NCBI GenBank assembly: GCA_031549115.1
Contig: JAVBQJ010000150.1
Span: 1 to 12,504, forward strand
Source: JAVBQJ01 sp031549115
Lineage (GTDB): Bacteria; Verrucomicrobiota; Lentisphaeria; Victivallales; Victivallaceae
DNA length: 12,504 nucleotides
Direction: 5' to 3'
Under the pieces are notes generated by a model. It saw only the letters and a program-made list of their open reading frames with translations, made no database searches and was not told the origin of the DNA. Below are positions 1-7,465 of the stretch, one piece after another. A program made the position numbers and the translations under genes. Position 1 is the stretch's first letter. The number at the start of each line of letters is the position of its first letter.

Positions 1-14
1 GCAAAAACTCTTTT

Positions 15-48
15 CGCTCCCGAAAACGCTACCGCGTTTTCGGGAGCG
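15..48 (-). terminator. Perfect 15-bp hairpin, possible terminator
   Basis: The arms cgctcccgaaaacgc (15-29) and gcgttttcgggagcg (34-48) are perfectly complementary around a 4-nt loop. Read on the minus strand the stem is followed by GAAAAGAG and then TTTTTGC, so the U-run is displaced by 8 nt. On the plus strand no T-run follows. It may terminate transcripts arriving from the 112-aa gene or from a gene left of the window, but it is not a canonical intrinsic terminator. Confidence 0.4.
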
Positions 49-197
49 GCCAGGTCGCGCCTGACCGGCGCTCCCCCGTGCGCGCTCACTGGTTAGCGGT
101 TGGCGTTAGACGTGTGGATCATGTCGAGTCCACATTCACGGCACACCAGCCGCCGGGGGCGCGCCACGGGCAGCGGCATGGTACGCCATATCGCCGT

Positions 198-224
198 GTC
201 CTTTGCGTCCTTTACGTCCTTTAT
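198..224. repeat. Three tandem 9-bp units (gtccttt + 2 nt)
   Basis: gtcctttgc, gtcctttac and gtcctttat follow each other without spacer. The function is unknown. The units are too few for a CRISPR and the reading frame here is not coding, so this is a short intergenic microrepeat. Confidence 0.6.
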
Positions 225-379
225 CATGCGCACACCAGCCCAACCGGCATCCGCAGCAAAGGTACAGAGAACGCAGCGCGAAGCGCAAGGGCGAAAAGTA
301 AGCTCGCGTCAGCGAGCGTAACGCGGGTCACCCTGCCGGGGGGCGTGGGGGCGAGAAGCCCCCACATCTCTCCCATGTG

Positions 380-718
380 TCAGCGCGAGCGCAACTCGTC
401 CAGGGCTTTGGCGATTTCGCTGCTGCTCGGCGCTTCGGTCGCCGATTCGAATACCTTGAAGTCGGGGAAGCCATTCTGCTGCATGGCCCAACCCATCCAC
501 TCCTGAAACTGTTCCTGCGCCGCCAGCTGATCCTCCGGCGAGAAACTCGCGGTGTACAGATCGAAAGCTGCTTGGGCAAAGGTTTGAAAATCCGTCGCCT
601 TGTCGCCAAGATCATCCACTACTTCCAGCGCCGTGTCTTCCATCATAACATCGTTTTTCTGCAACGCATAGATGAACCACTGGTGCTCCAACGGCAATGA
701 CTTCGTCCGTAAACTCAT
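380..718 (-). CDS. Hypothetical 112-aa acidic protein
   Basis: I do not recognise this protein. It has 112 residues, is rich in Glu, Asp, Gln and Ala, and looks mostly helical, with no signal peptide or membrane segment, so a small soluble cytoplasmic protein is likely. The middle (about residues 35-75) is rich in aromatic residues and Gln, and the C-terminus (about 92-112) looks like a short amphipathic helix ending in SR. The ATG at 716-718 is preceded by a G-rich GGGGGGA tract about 7 nt upstream that can act as ribosome binding site. It lies 68 nt downstream of the HD-hydrolase gene on the same strand and has its own promoter at 775-803, so it may be transcribed both with the operon and independently. 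No conserved catalytic motif is visible. Confidence 0.7.
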   Translation of the reverse strand: MSLRTKSLPLEHQWFIYALQKNDVMMEDTALEVVDDLGDKATDFQTFAQAAFDLYTASFSPEDQLAAQEQFQEWMGWAMQQNGFPDFKVFESATEAPSSSEIAKALDELRSR

Positions 719-774
719 GATACGTCCCCCCCGAAGTTAGTCGTTTTTCGCTTCTATTCGTCTGAACTGCAATG

Positions 775-803
775 AATATAGTACATCTATTCCGGAATTT
801 CAA
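775..803 (-). promoter_or_regulatory. Sigma70-type promoter for the 112-aa gene
   Basis: On the minus strand TTGAAA (798-803), 17 bp and TATATT (775-780) form a good -35/-10 pair. The -35 box lies inside the last codons of the HD-hydrolase gene and the -10 just after its stop. Transcription would start near 768, giving an untranslated leader of about 50 nt before the ATG at 718. Hexamers and spacing are the same as in the malic enzyme promoter. Confidence 0.6.
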
Positions 804-1443
804 GCGCCATCTGATAAACTTCCCGGTGCAATTCTTCAAAAAAACCGCGCATGAACTCCGCCCGGTCCAATGCCTGCAGCCGGCCGGCTTCGGTCAGCAG
901 CCGCTCCGGCAGCCCGCGCAGCTTCACCAGATACTCCCGGTATGCCGTATCTTCCTCGCCATAAGCCGCTCCCGCCAGCGCCTCCTGCATCCGGTTATGC
1001 ACCTTCGCGTGGCAGCGCCCGGCAAACAGAAACGCCCGGCCGACGCCGACCGCCCCCAGTGAATCGAGCTTATCGGCATCGTAAACAATGCGCTCCTCCA
1101 ATGTCTCCGGCGCCGCCCCGCCCCGGTAACGGTGGCGCGCCACGCAGCGCGACACCGCCTGCGCCAGACTTTCGCGCACGCCGTGCGCCCGCAGCAGTTC
1201 GTACGCCACCGGAGCGCCGGCTTCGGCATGGCAGAGCTTGCCGCCCGAAGCCATCTCTTCCGGCCGGGCAATGTCATGCAGCAGCGCGCCGAAGCGGACC
1301 ACTTCGGCATCCGCCGCGGGGTATTCATCCAGCAGCCGTTCGGCATTGGCGATCACCCGCAGCGTATGCTCGAAGTCGTGGCAGCCGGGATGTCCGCTCT
1401 GCCGAACCCGGACCAGCTCCAGCCATGATTCCCAGCTTTTCAT
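787..1443 (-). CDS. HD-domain phosphohydrolase (YedJ-like)
   Basis: This 218-aa soluble protein has an HD-superfamily metal-dependent phosphohydrolase fold. Visible metal ligands and motifs are H22-D23-F-E-H26, the HD pair H56-D57 in LLHDIARP, H72 in a CHAEAG segment, H104, and the downstream YDADKLDSLGA signature (121-131) with D122/D124. This order matches the uncharacterised YedJ-type HD hydrolases of about 220-230 aa; the physiological substrate of that group is not known to me. The start codon overlaps the stop of the beta-mannosidase gene (ATGA), indicating translational coupling and membership in the malic enzyme-mannosidase operon. A stand-alone nucleotide or phosphate-ester hydrolase is the best guess. 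There is no sensor or synthetase domain that would make it a (p)ppGpp or cyclic-di-GMP enzyme. Confidence 0.88.
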   Translation of the reverse strand: MKSWESWLELVRVRQSGHPGCHDFEHTLRVIANAERLLDEYPAADAEVVRFGALLHDIARPEEMASGGKLCHAEAGAPVAYELLRAHGVRESLAQAVSRCVARHRYRGGAAPETLEERIVYDADKLDSLGAVGVGRAFLFAGRCHAKVHNRMQEALAGAAYGEEDTAYREYLVKLRGLPERLLTEAGRLQALDRAEFMRGFFEELHREVYQMALEIPE

Positions 1444-3941
1444 GCCGTATAGGTGTCGCGCAAATGGGTGATGCGCAACTTCTGCTGCAATTCATCCGCC
1501 GTATGCGGCTGCTTCGGTTCGTAGACCAACTCCATCGGGCAGTCCGGCAGCAGCGTGAAGCTGTTGTCGTCGAACAACCCGAGATCGCCGGTCACCGCCA
1601 GCCAGACGAAAAAAGCCGGCGCATCGGTGGAAAGCGCGATCCTGAAGCGGTTGTTGCCCAGTGCGTCGACCCGGTGGCTGATCTTCGCTTTGGCCAGATT
1701 GCAGCTTTTGTACGGCGCCGGGAAAAACGTATTGTGATGCGTGAACGTCTTCCCGTCGGCGCTCCGGGCCGTGGTTTCGAGCTCCAGAAACACCGTTTCC
1801 GGTGTCCCCGGAATATCCGACGGCGCCAATTCAAGCAGAATCCGGCTGCCGGCATCGGCAAATTCCGCCGGCAGATCCAGCTGCTTCAGCACCTTCCCGG
1901 CGAAATCGCGGACCGTGGCTTTCACCCGCGCCCGCAGCGCCCCCGGAATGTCGCTCACCAGCGCAATCCGGGTATTTTCTCCCGGCACACGGTAGACCGT
2001 CGCCATCACCGGCGCATAAAAACGCTTCGCCTGGTACTGCAGCTGCTTCCAGCGGCCGCCGTATTCCAGACTCGCCCAGCTCGCCACCGGCCAGTTGTCG
2101 TTCAACTGCCAGAAGATCGTCCCCATGCAGCGCGGCCGCAGCGAGCGCCAGTATTCCACCCCGATTTTGATCGCCAGCGCCTGCTGCACCTGGCTCAGGT
2201 ACAGAAACGCCGGGAAGCTCTCCGGCATCCGGAAGTAGGTGCCGAACATCCCGATGATCGATATGTTGCCGCGCATGCACTTCTGGTGATGGTCCATCAC
2301 CGGCGAAAAGACGTTGTAATCCTCGGGCAGCGCGTACGTTTCCACCGTTTCCAGTGACGGGAACGACTGGAAGCCGAACTCCGAACAGAAGCGCGGCTTG
2401 ACCTTGTAAAACGCGTTGAAATCCTGCGCGCCGTGCCAGACCTCCCAGTAGTGCATGTCGCCGCAGGAGTCGTCGTGCCAGCCGTCGTTGAAAATTCCGG
2501 GGCCGCCGCACGGCGAACTCGGCCAGAAGATCCGCTCCGGGTCTTCGGTGTGAACGATCCGGGCCAATTCCCGGTTGACCCGGTCGTAATTGACCAGAAA
2601 CCGGTCGCGCTGCGGCTTGTCGGAGCTGTACCAGTTGATCACGCCGAGCAATTCGTTGTCGCCGCACCAGAGCGCCAGAGCGGCATGGTGGCGCAGGCGT
2701 TTGACCTGAAAGCGCACCTCCTCTTTGACGTTGTCGATGAAGGCGTCGTCGGCCGGATACAACGCGCAGGCGAACATCATGTCGTGCCAGATCAGCACGC
2801 CGAGCTCGTCGCACAGATCGTAAAACGCGTCGTTCTCGTATTCGCCGCCGCCCCAGACCCGGATGATGTTCATATTGGCCTTCACCGCCGACTCCAGCAA
2901 CGAGCGGAAGCGTTCGGGCGTGTGGGCCTGCGGCATCGCATCCGCCGGAATCCAGTTCGCGCCCTTGGCGAAAATATCGACGCCGTTGATCCGAATCACC
3001 AGGCAGGCGCCGATCTCGTCCTTTTTGTTGACCACTTCGAGCGTCCGCAAGCCGATCCGGCGCGTCAGGTGCATATCGGGCGTCGCCGCCGTCAGCTCGT
3101 ACAACGGCTGCTCGCCATACCCCGCCGGCCACCACAGTTGCGGCTTCGCTACCTCGAAAACACACTCTGCCCGGCTCGTCCCCGGCGTCACCGCCGCCTC
3201 GACCGTCTTCGTTTCCCCGGCGAAGGTGAAAGTCACCGGCACATTGCCCGCGCCGGATGCCGCGAGCTCCGCCACCGCACGTACCCGGCAGCCGCCTTCG
3301 GCATGCTCCTGGATCGCATAGACATGTTCAATCCGGGCGCGGTTGACCGCCTGCAGGCTGATGTCGCCGTAGACACCGGAAACCGGCAGCGTGATGCCCC
3401 AGTCCCAGCCGCCCGAGCATTGCGTCTTGCGGATCAGGTTGATGTTCGGCAAAAGGCAGAGAGTGTCCATATAGGGAACTTTGTACGGCTGCTGCGCCGC
3501 CAGCAGTTGGCCTTCGGCTTTGGCGGAGCGGATGTACACCGAAATCCGGTTGACGCCCGCGATCAGGAACGGCTTCACTTCGAAGCGGTAACGGCGAAAC
3601 TGGTTCGCCGTGGTCCCGACCGGATGCCCGTTGACCAGGATATCGGCGAACGTGTCGACCATTTCCAGATTCAGGAAGACGCTTTCCCGGGTCAGCATCT
3701 CCGGCGCCAACGAAAATTCCCGGGTGTACTCCCAATCATAATCCATCAGATGCCGGACTTCCAATTCGTTGCGCCGGAAATACGGATGCGGAATGCGCCC
3801 GGCCGCCAGCAACGCGGAATAATTGTCGCCGGGAATCACCGCGGCAATCGTTTCGTTTTCATCCCCACGGCGCAGTTTCCACTCGCCGGCCAGATTCAAT
3901 ACAGTCCCCATCGCGGCCCCGCCTTCCTTAAAACTTGACAT
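1440..3941 (-). CDS. GH2-family beta-mannosidase
   Basis: This 833-aa enzyme should remove terminal non-reducing beta-mannose from manno-oligosaccharides. It has the GH2 layout: an N-terminal jelly-roll domain (about 13-200, with LAGEWKLR and GGWDWG motifs), an Ig-like domain (about 200-310), and a TIM barrel (about 315-640) followed by beta domains. The barrel carries KGANWIPAD (326-334), NIIRVWGGGEYEND (358-371), the acid/base motif WCGDNE with E430, and the nucleophile motif FCSEFGFQS with E521. The late WQLNDNWP motif (611-618) is typical of mannosidases rather than beta-galactosidases. No signal peptide is present, so it acts in the cytoplasm on imported oligosaccharides. The start is uncertain. 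ATG at 3941 lies 3 nt after the malic enzyme stop with a weak GGA. An in-frame ATG at 3911 is preceded by AAGGAAGG and begins MGTVLNLAGEW, closer to family N-termini. Confidence 0.93.
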   Translation of the reverse strand: MSSFKEGGAAMGTVLNLAGEWKLRRGDENETIAAVIPGDNYSALLAAGRIPHPYFRRNELEVRHLMDYDWEYTREFSLAPEMLTRESVFLNLEMVDTFADILVNGHPVGTTANQFRRYRFEVKPFLIAGVNRISVYIRSAKAEGQLLAAQQPYKVPYMDTLCLLPNINLIRKTQCSGGWDWGITLPVSGVYGDISLQAVNRARIEHVYAIQEHAEGGCRVRAVAELAASGAGNVPVTFTFAGETKTVEAAVTPGTSRAECVFEVAKPQLWWPAGYGEQPLYELTAATPDMHLTRRIGLRTLEVVNKKDEIGACLVIRINGVDIFAKGANWIPADAMPQAHTPERFRSLLESAVKANMNIIRVWGGGEYENDAFYDLCDELGVLIWHDMMFACALYPADDAFIDNVKEEVRFQVKRLRHHAALALWCGDNELLGVINWYSSDKPQRDRFLVNYDRVNRELARIVHTEDPERIFWPSSPCGGPGIFNDGWHDDSCGDMHYWEVWHGAQDFNAFYKVKPRFCSEFGFQSFPSLETVETYALPEDYNVFSPVMDHHQKCMRGNISIIGMFGTYFRMPESFPAFLYLSQVQQALAIKIGVEYWRSLRPRCMGTIFWQLNDNWPVASWASLEYGGRWKQLQYQAKRFYAPVMATVYRVPGENTRIALVSDIPGALRARVKATVRDFAGKVLKQLDLPAEFADAGSRILLELAPSDIPGTPETVFLELETTARSADGKTFTHHNTFFPAPYKSCNLAKAKISHRVDALGNNRFRIALSTDAPAFFVWLAVTGDLGLFDDNSFTLLPDCPMELVYEPKQPHTADELQQKLRITHLRDTYTA

Positions 3942-3944
3942 CGG

Positions 3945-5300
3945 TTATTTTCCACTCTTGTGATTGGCCCGCTGAATCCGTTCCATCACCGCTTTTTCGT
4001 AGCGGCTCAGATCTTCAATGTCGATCTGCGCCACGCCGGTTGCCATCGCCGCCGCCGCGACATAACGCGCCACCCGGGGCACGACCCGGATATCGAACGG
4101 TTTCGGAATCACATAGGTGTTCTTCAACGGATCGGCTCCGTCGAACATCCCGGCCTTCGTGTCGGCCGGATATGCTTCGCGCAAAAACGCCTTCACTTCG
4201 GCCGAAACCGGCTCGGTCGCCACTTCGGCGATCGCCCGGCTGGCCGCCAGCTTCATCGCTTCGTTGATATCGGTCGCGCGCACATCCAGGGCGCCGCGGA
4301 AAATTCCGGGGAAGCCGAGCACATTGTTGATCTGGTTCGGAAAATCGCTGCGCCCGGTGCCGACCACGGCGGCGCCGGCGGCCCAGGCATCGGCCGGATT
4401 GATCTCCGGCGTCGGATTGGCCATCGCGAAAATGATCGCGCCCGGCGCCATCGAACGCACCATCTCCGGGGTCACGCAATTGCCGACCGAAAGCCCGAGA
4501 AACACATCGGCGCCCCGTAGCGCATCCGCCAGCGAACGCGCCTCGGTTTTCGCGGCGAACAACTGTTTTTCCCGGCTCAGATCCTTGCGGCCGGCGTGGA
4601 TCACCCCCTTGGAGTCGCACATCAGGAAGTTTTCCCGGCTGGCTCCGGCGGCGATGTAAAATTCACTGCACGAGATTCCGGCGGCGCCGGCACCGTTGAC
4701 CACGAAACGGCAATCTTCGATCTTTTTGTTCACCAGCTTCAGCGCGTTGAGGATCGCCGCCAGCGAAATGATCGCGGTACCGTGCTGGTCGTCGTGAAAT
4801 ACCGGAATCCCCATCCGCTGCTTCAGCGTGGCTTCGACTTCGAAACAGGCGGGCGCGCCGATGTCTTCCAGATTGATGCCGCCGAACGACGGTTCGAGGC
4901 GCTCGATGGTTTCGATCAATTTACGGGCGTCGCTTTTGCCGGCGGCGTCAAACACCTTGCCCAGGCACAGCGGGATCGAATCGATATCGGCGAAGCGCTT
5001 GAACAGCACCGCTTTGCCTTCCATCACCGGCATTCCGGCCTCGGGGCCGATGTTGCCGAGCCCCAGCACCGCGGTGCCGTCGGAGACCACCGCCACCAGG
5101 TTGCCGCGGCTGGTATAATCCCATACCCGGGCAATATTTTCCTTGATCTCCAGACACGGCTGCGCCACGCCCGGCGTGTAGGCCAGCGACAGATCGTGCG
5201 CGGTCAGGCACGGCTTGGTGGCGATCATCGAAATCTTTCCGGCCGGCGCCATCGCGTGATACTCCAATGCCTCGACGGACAACGGGTCGTTTTTGCTCAT
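3945..5300 (-). CDS. maeB: NAD(P)-dependent malic enzyme (decarboxylating)
   Basis: This 451-aa protein should convert malate to pyruvate and CO2 with reduction of NAD(P), linking the C4-acid pool to pyruvate and supplying reducing power. It shows the bacterial short malic enzyme layout. The N-terminal domain has YTPGVA (41-46), the GKAVLFK segment with catalytic Lys96, and metal ligands E145/D146 in NLEDIGAP and D170 in FHDDQHGTA (168-176). The Rossmann domain has NGAGAAG (202-208), a CDSKG strand end (228-232) and ANPTPEI (294-300). The phosphotransacetylase-like C-terminal domain of E. coli MaeB is missing, so this is the short form and the symbol is by analogy. The ATG at 5300 has a strong GGAGGAGAG about 4 nt upstream. 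It is the first gene of the operon. Cofactor preference cannot be decided by eye. Confidence 0.95.
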   Translation of the reverse strand: MSKNDPLSVEALEYHAMAPAGKISMIATKPCLTAHDLSLAYTPGVAQPCLEIKENIARVWDYTSRGNLVAVVSDGTAVLGLGNIGPEAGMPVMEGKAVLFKRFADIDSIPLCLGKVFDAAGKSDARKLIETIERLEPSFGGINLEDIGAPACFEVEATLKQRMGIPVFHDDQHGTAIISLAAILNALKLVNKKIEDCRFVVNGAGAAGISCSEFYIAAGASRENFLMCDSKGVIHAGRKDLSREKQLFAAKTEARSLADALRGADVFLGLSVGNCVTPEMVRSMAPGAIIFAMANPTPEINPADAWAAGAAVVGTGRSDFPNQINNVLGFPGIFRGALDVRATDINEAMKLAASRAIAEVATEPVSAEVKAFLREAYPADTKAGMFDGADPLKNTYVIPKPFDIRVVPRVARYVAAAAMATGVAQIDIEDLSRYEKAVMERIQRANHKSGK

Positions 5301-5340
5301 AATCTCTCCTCCGTGAATTTGTGCTTTTCCCTTTGCTGTA

Positions 5341-5367
5341 CATCGGGAATAATATAGCCACCCGATG
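5341..5367. promoter_or_regulatory. 7-bp inverted repeat around the malic enzyme -10 box
   Basis: CATCGGG (5341-5347) and CCCGATG (5361-5367) are perfect complements 20 bp apart centre to centre, about two helical turns. They flank the TATATT box at 5351-5356. This geometry fits an operator for a dimeric repressor that blocks RNA polymerase. No candidate regulator is encoded beside it. Confidence 0.4.
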
Positions 5368-5379
5368 AAACTTTTTCAA
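5351..5379 (-). promoter_or_regulatory. Sigma70-type promoter of the malic enzyme operon
   Basis: On the minus strand TTGAAA (5374-5379), a 17-bp spacer and TATATT (5351-5356) form a strong promoter. The predicted start near 5344 leaves a leader of about 44 nt before the ATG at 5300. It lies just beyond the terminators of the upstream cluster, so the malic enzyme-mannosidase-HD operon is an independent unit. Confidence 0.7.
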
Positions 5380-5401
5380 TCACCCCGGCGGAGGAATGCG
5401 C

Positions 5402-5436
5402 AAAAAAACCACGGCCGGCGACAAAAGTCCACGGCC
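5402..5436 (-). terminator. Second, weaker terminator hairpin
   Basis: On the minus strand GGCCG (5432-5436) pairs with CGGCC (5413-5417). Inside are a 2x2 internal loop and GAC-TTTT-GTC. GTGG and seven Ts (5402-5408) follow. It sits directly after the main terminator and would act as a backup. Confidence 0.4.
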
Positions 5437-5440
5437 CCAT

Positions 5441-5485
5441 AAAGGAAAACTCCCGATCCCGACGGACAGCCGTCGAAATCGGGAG
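5441..5485 (-). terminator. Intrinsic terminator of the GH101-like gene
   Basis: The stem pairs CTCCCGAT (5450-5457) with ATCGGGAG (5478-5485) and CGACGG (5460-5465) with CCGTCG (5470-5475) around a 4-nt loop, with one 2x2 internal loop. On the minus strand it is followed by TTTTCCTTT. It starts 21 nt after the stop codon of the gene ending at 5507, so it closes the carbohydrate cluster. Confidence 0.8.
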
Positions 5486-5506
5486 CATCGAAAATGCATT
5501 ACGGTT

Positions 5507-7456
5507 CTATTCGATCTGCCAGCTGCCGTCGCGCTGGTCGATCACGACCTCGGTGCCGTCGGCGAAACGGGTCCGGCTGCGGCGGCAATCGGCGTCCTCG
5601 AACGCGTGCGACACCATTTCCAGGCAGCCGACCCGGCGGTGCAAGTCGCAGATGATCTGTTTTTTACGCAACTCTTCGTCGGTATCGGTGAAGTTGAAGT
5701 AGGGAATCGCGCCGTTCGCCAATGCGTACAGCCAGGTGATATCCCCGTCCGGACAGCCCCAGCCGCCGCGCCCCTCCTCCGCCAGCCACGGCACCACCAC
5801 CGCGTCGTGGTACACCAGGTTGAACAGCGGCACCGGAATGCCCAGCGCCGGACCTTTGCCGGGGTTGGGCGACAGCGGCCACGGGCCGTGGTGCACCAGC
5901 GCCAGCTCGCCGAGCGCCCAGTCGCACGGCTCTTCCGAGCTGGCAATGCCCCATTGCGCCCGGATATAGCGCAGGCATTCGAGACGCAATTGCAGCGATT
6001 CCGTGCGCGACACCGGATGCTCCGGGTGCCAGCATTCATCCGGCGGCACAATCGAAAAGACATCCAGATAGGTACCGTCGGGGCGAATCCCCCCCAGCTC
6101 CAACAGCCGATTGTTGCGGCGCACGTAGTCGGGGGCGAACTTCTGGCATCCCCACCCCTCTTTGCCGCCGGGCCAGATCGAATGATAGCCGATCTGTTGA
6201 AGCTCATCGTGAACCATGTGCTCTTCGGCAAAAGAGGCCGCATCCGCATAATGATCGCGGAATTGCTGGTGCAGCGCCCACGGATACCCCGCCTCGCGGC
6301 AGGCTTCCGCCAACTCCTGCAACCCCTCCCAACCGCCGCCCAATGCTCCCACCGGCAGGATATCCGGCTCCAGGTTGTCGTAACCGCGATACCCCCAGCC
6401 GTCGACATGGACGTAAGCGTGTTCGACCTTGCGCCGGAATTCGCGCACCTTCGCCGCCCACTCCGCCGCCGGCACCAGCACATCGTTGGCGGCCGGATCG
6501 TCATGATTGTAAAGCCCCGAGGTCGGTTCGAAGTGATAGTAAATACCGAGGTGCAGCACCCCGGAACCGATCAATTTTCCCACCGCCGGAGTCCGGGCGA
6601 TCTTTTCGGCCAGAGTGACGAATTCCCCGCGTCCGATCCGGTAATGGCGGTAGTGCTTGGCCAGTGTCACATAATTGCCGACGGAAAACAGCGCGATCCG
6701 GACCCGCCGCGGCATCCGCATCCGCCCGAGCGAATGCACCCAGCCGGTTTCCAACCGGGTCGGCCCCCCCGCCGGGTGGCGCAGCCGGTAACCGGCGTCA
6801 TCGGCGGTTTCGACGATCATCAAAGCGGCGCTGCCGTCGTTCCGTTCGACGCCCCACCACGGCATATACAGATTCGCCCGGCAGAAGGCGAATTCCTGGT
6901 CCTCGCAGGCCGTATACGGCGCGATCTTCTCCGGCCATGCGGCGGGAATCAGGATCCCCTGCATGAACGGCATCACCGTCCGGCTCACCCCCTCCGGCGC
7001 GAAGCCGCCCGGCCAGCGGCATTCCCGAATCGTGTCGGAACCGGTTTCCAGCGGCCGGAATTCCAGCACCGCCTCCTGCGTCAGATAATCGATCCCGGCG
7101 AAGAGCTGCATCCGGCAATCGTATTCCGGAATGCCGAGCTCCAAACGCCAGCCGCCGACCGCGCCGTATTGTTCGAGCGAACTCGCAGCCACCGTCAGCG
7201 CATCCATCGGCAGCCACTGCGATTCGGCCGATCCCGCCCGGCGCAGCTCCAAAGCCCGCTCCGGGCCGATGCCGATTGTCAACTCCGCCGTCTTCCCCTC
7301 CCGGGTGATCCGCACCCGGAAATCGGGACGCAGCAGCTCTACGGCTATTCCATCGCCCTCCAGACGCCACCCTTCACTCGAGCAGCCCGATTGCAAACGC
7401 GCCAATGCGGTGAATTCCACCGGCGACTGCTTCCGCCGAACTTCCTCTTGATCCAT
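5507..7456 (-). CDS. Putative TIM-barrel glycoside hydrolase, GH101/DUF5696-like
   Basis: This 649-aa protein looks like a glycosidase with a beta-rich N-terminal supersandwich domain (about 30-290) and a TIM barrel (about 295-615). The HVDGWGYRGYDNLEPD segment (350-365) resembles the barrel motifs of GH101 endo-alpha-N-acetylgalactosaminidases and the DUF5696 group. Candidate catalytic residues by analogy are D465 in GTYLDVFS as nucleophile and E508/E509 in ASSEEPCDW as acid/base. The substrate is unknown; a galactosaminide or another alpha-linked glycan is only a possibility. There is no signal peptide, so a cytoplasmic location is implied. It starts 9 nt after the pseudopilin stop with GAGAGG close to the ATG, indicating a shared transcript. 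Tandem terminators follow. The fold assignment is moderately sure and the specificity is not known. Confidence 0.65.
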   Translation of the reverse strand: MDQEEVRRKQSPVEFTALARLQSGCSSEGWRLEGDGIAVELLRPDFRVRITREGKTAELTIGIGPERALELRRAGSAESQWLPMDALTVAASSLEQYGAVGGWRLELGIPEYDCRMQLFAGIDYLTQEAVLEFRPLETGSDTIRECRWPGGFAPEGVSRTVMPFMQGILIPAAWPEKIAPYTACEDQEFAFCRANLYMPWWGVERNDGSAALMIVETADDAGYRLRHPAGGPTRLETGWVHSLGRMRMPRRVRIALFSVGNYVTLAKHYRHYRIGRGEFVTLAEKIARTPAVGKLIGSGVLHLGIYYHFEPTSGLYNHDDPAANDVLVPAAEWAAKVREFRRKVEHAYVHVDGWGYRGYDNLEPDILPVGALGGGWEGLQELAEACREAGYPWALHQQFRDHYADAASFAEEHMVHDELQQIGYHSIWPGGKEGWGCQKFAPDYVRRNNRLLELGGIRPDGTYLDVFSIVPPDECWHPEHPVSRTESLQLRLECLRYIRAQWGIASSEEPCDWALGELALVHHGPWPLSPNPGKGPALGIPVPLFNLVYHDAVVVPWLAEEGRGGWGCPDGDITWLYALANGAIPYFNFTDTDEELRKKQIICDLHRRVGCLEMVSHAFEDADCRRSRTRFADGTEVVIDQRDGSWQIE

Positions 7457-7465
7457 AATCCTCTC

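Larger units (their letters stand above)
1..379. other. Left-edge non-coding stretch
   Basis: I see no credible gene here. The open frames that cross it lack a ribosome binding site and have low-complexity Arg/Ala/Pro-rich translations typical of antisense frames in GC-rich DNA. It holds a perfect 15-bp hairpin (15-48), a triple 9-mer (198-224), a duplicated 11-mer gcacaccagcc (141-151 and 230-240) and GC-rich hairpins at 302-317 (GCTCGC/GCGAGC) and 345-365 (GTGGGGGC/GCCCCCAC). It would be the 3' untranslated or intergenic region downstream of the minus-strand gene ending at 380. Confidence 0.6.

Noticed and set aside
105..244. Integron attC-like heptamers GTTAGAC (105-111) and GCCCAAC (238-244)
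   Set aside because: They are in the wrong order and no folded attC arms lie between them. Chance matches.
870..3938. Long plus-strand open frames (495 and 501 codons) opposite the HD and mannosidase genes
   Set aside because: Compositionally biased, without motifs or ribosome binding sites. The minus-strand proteins carry complete catalytic motifs.
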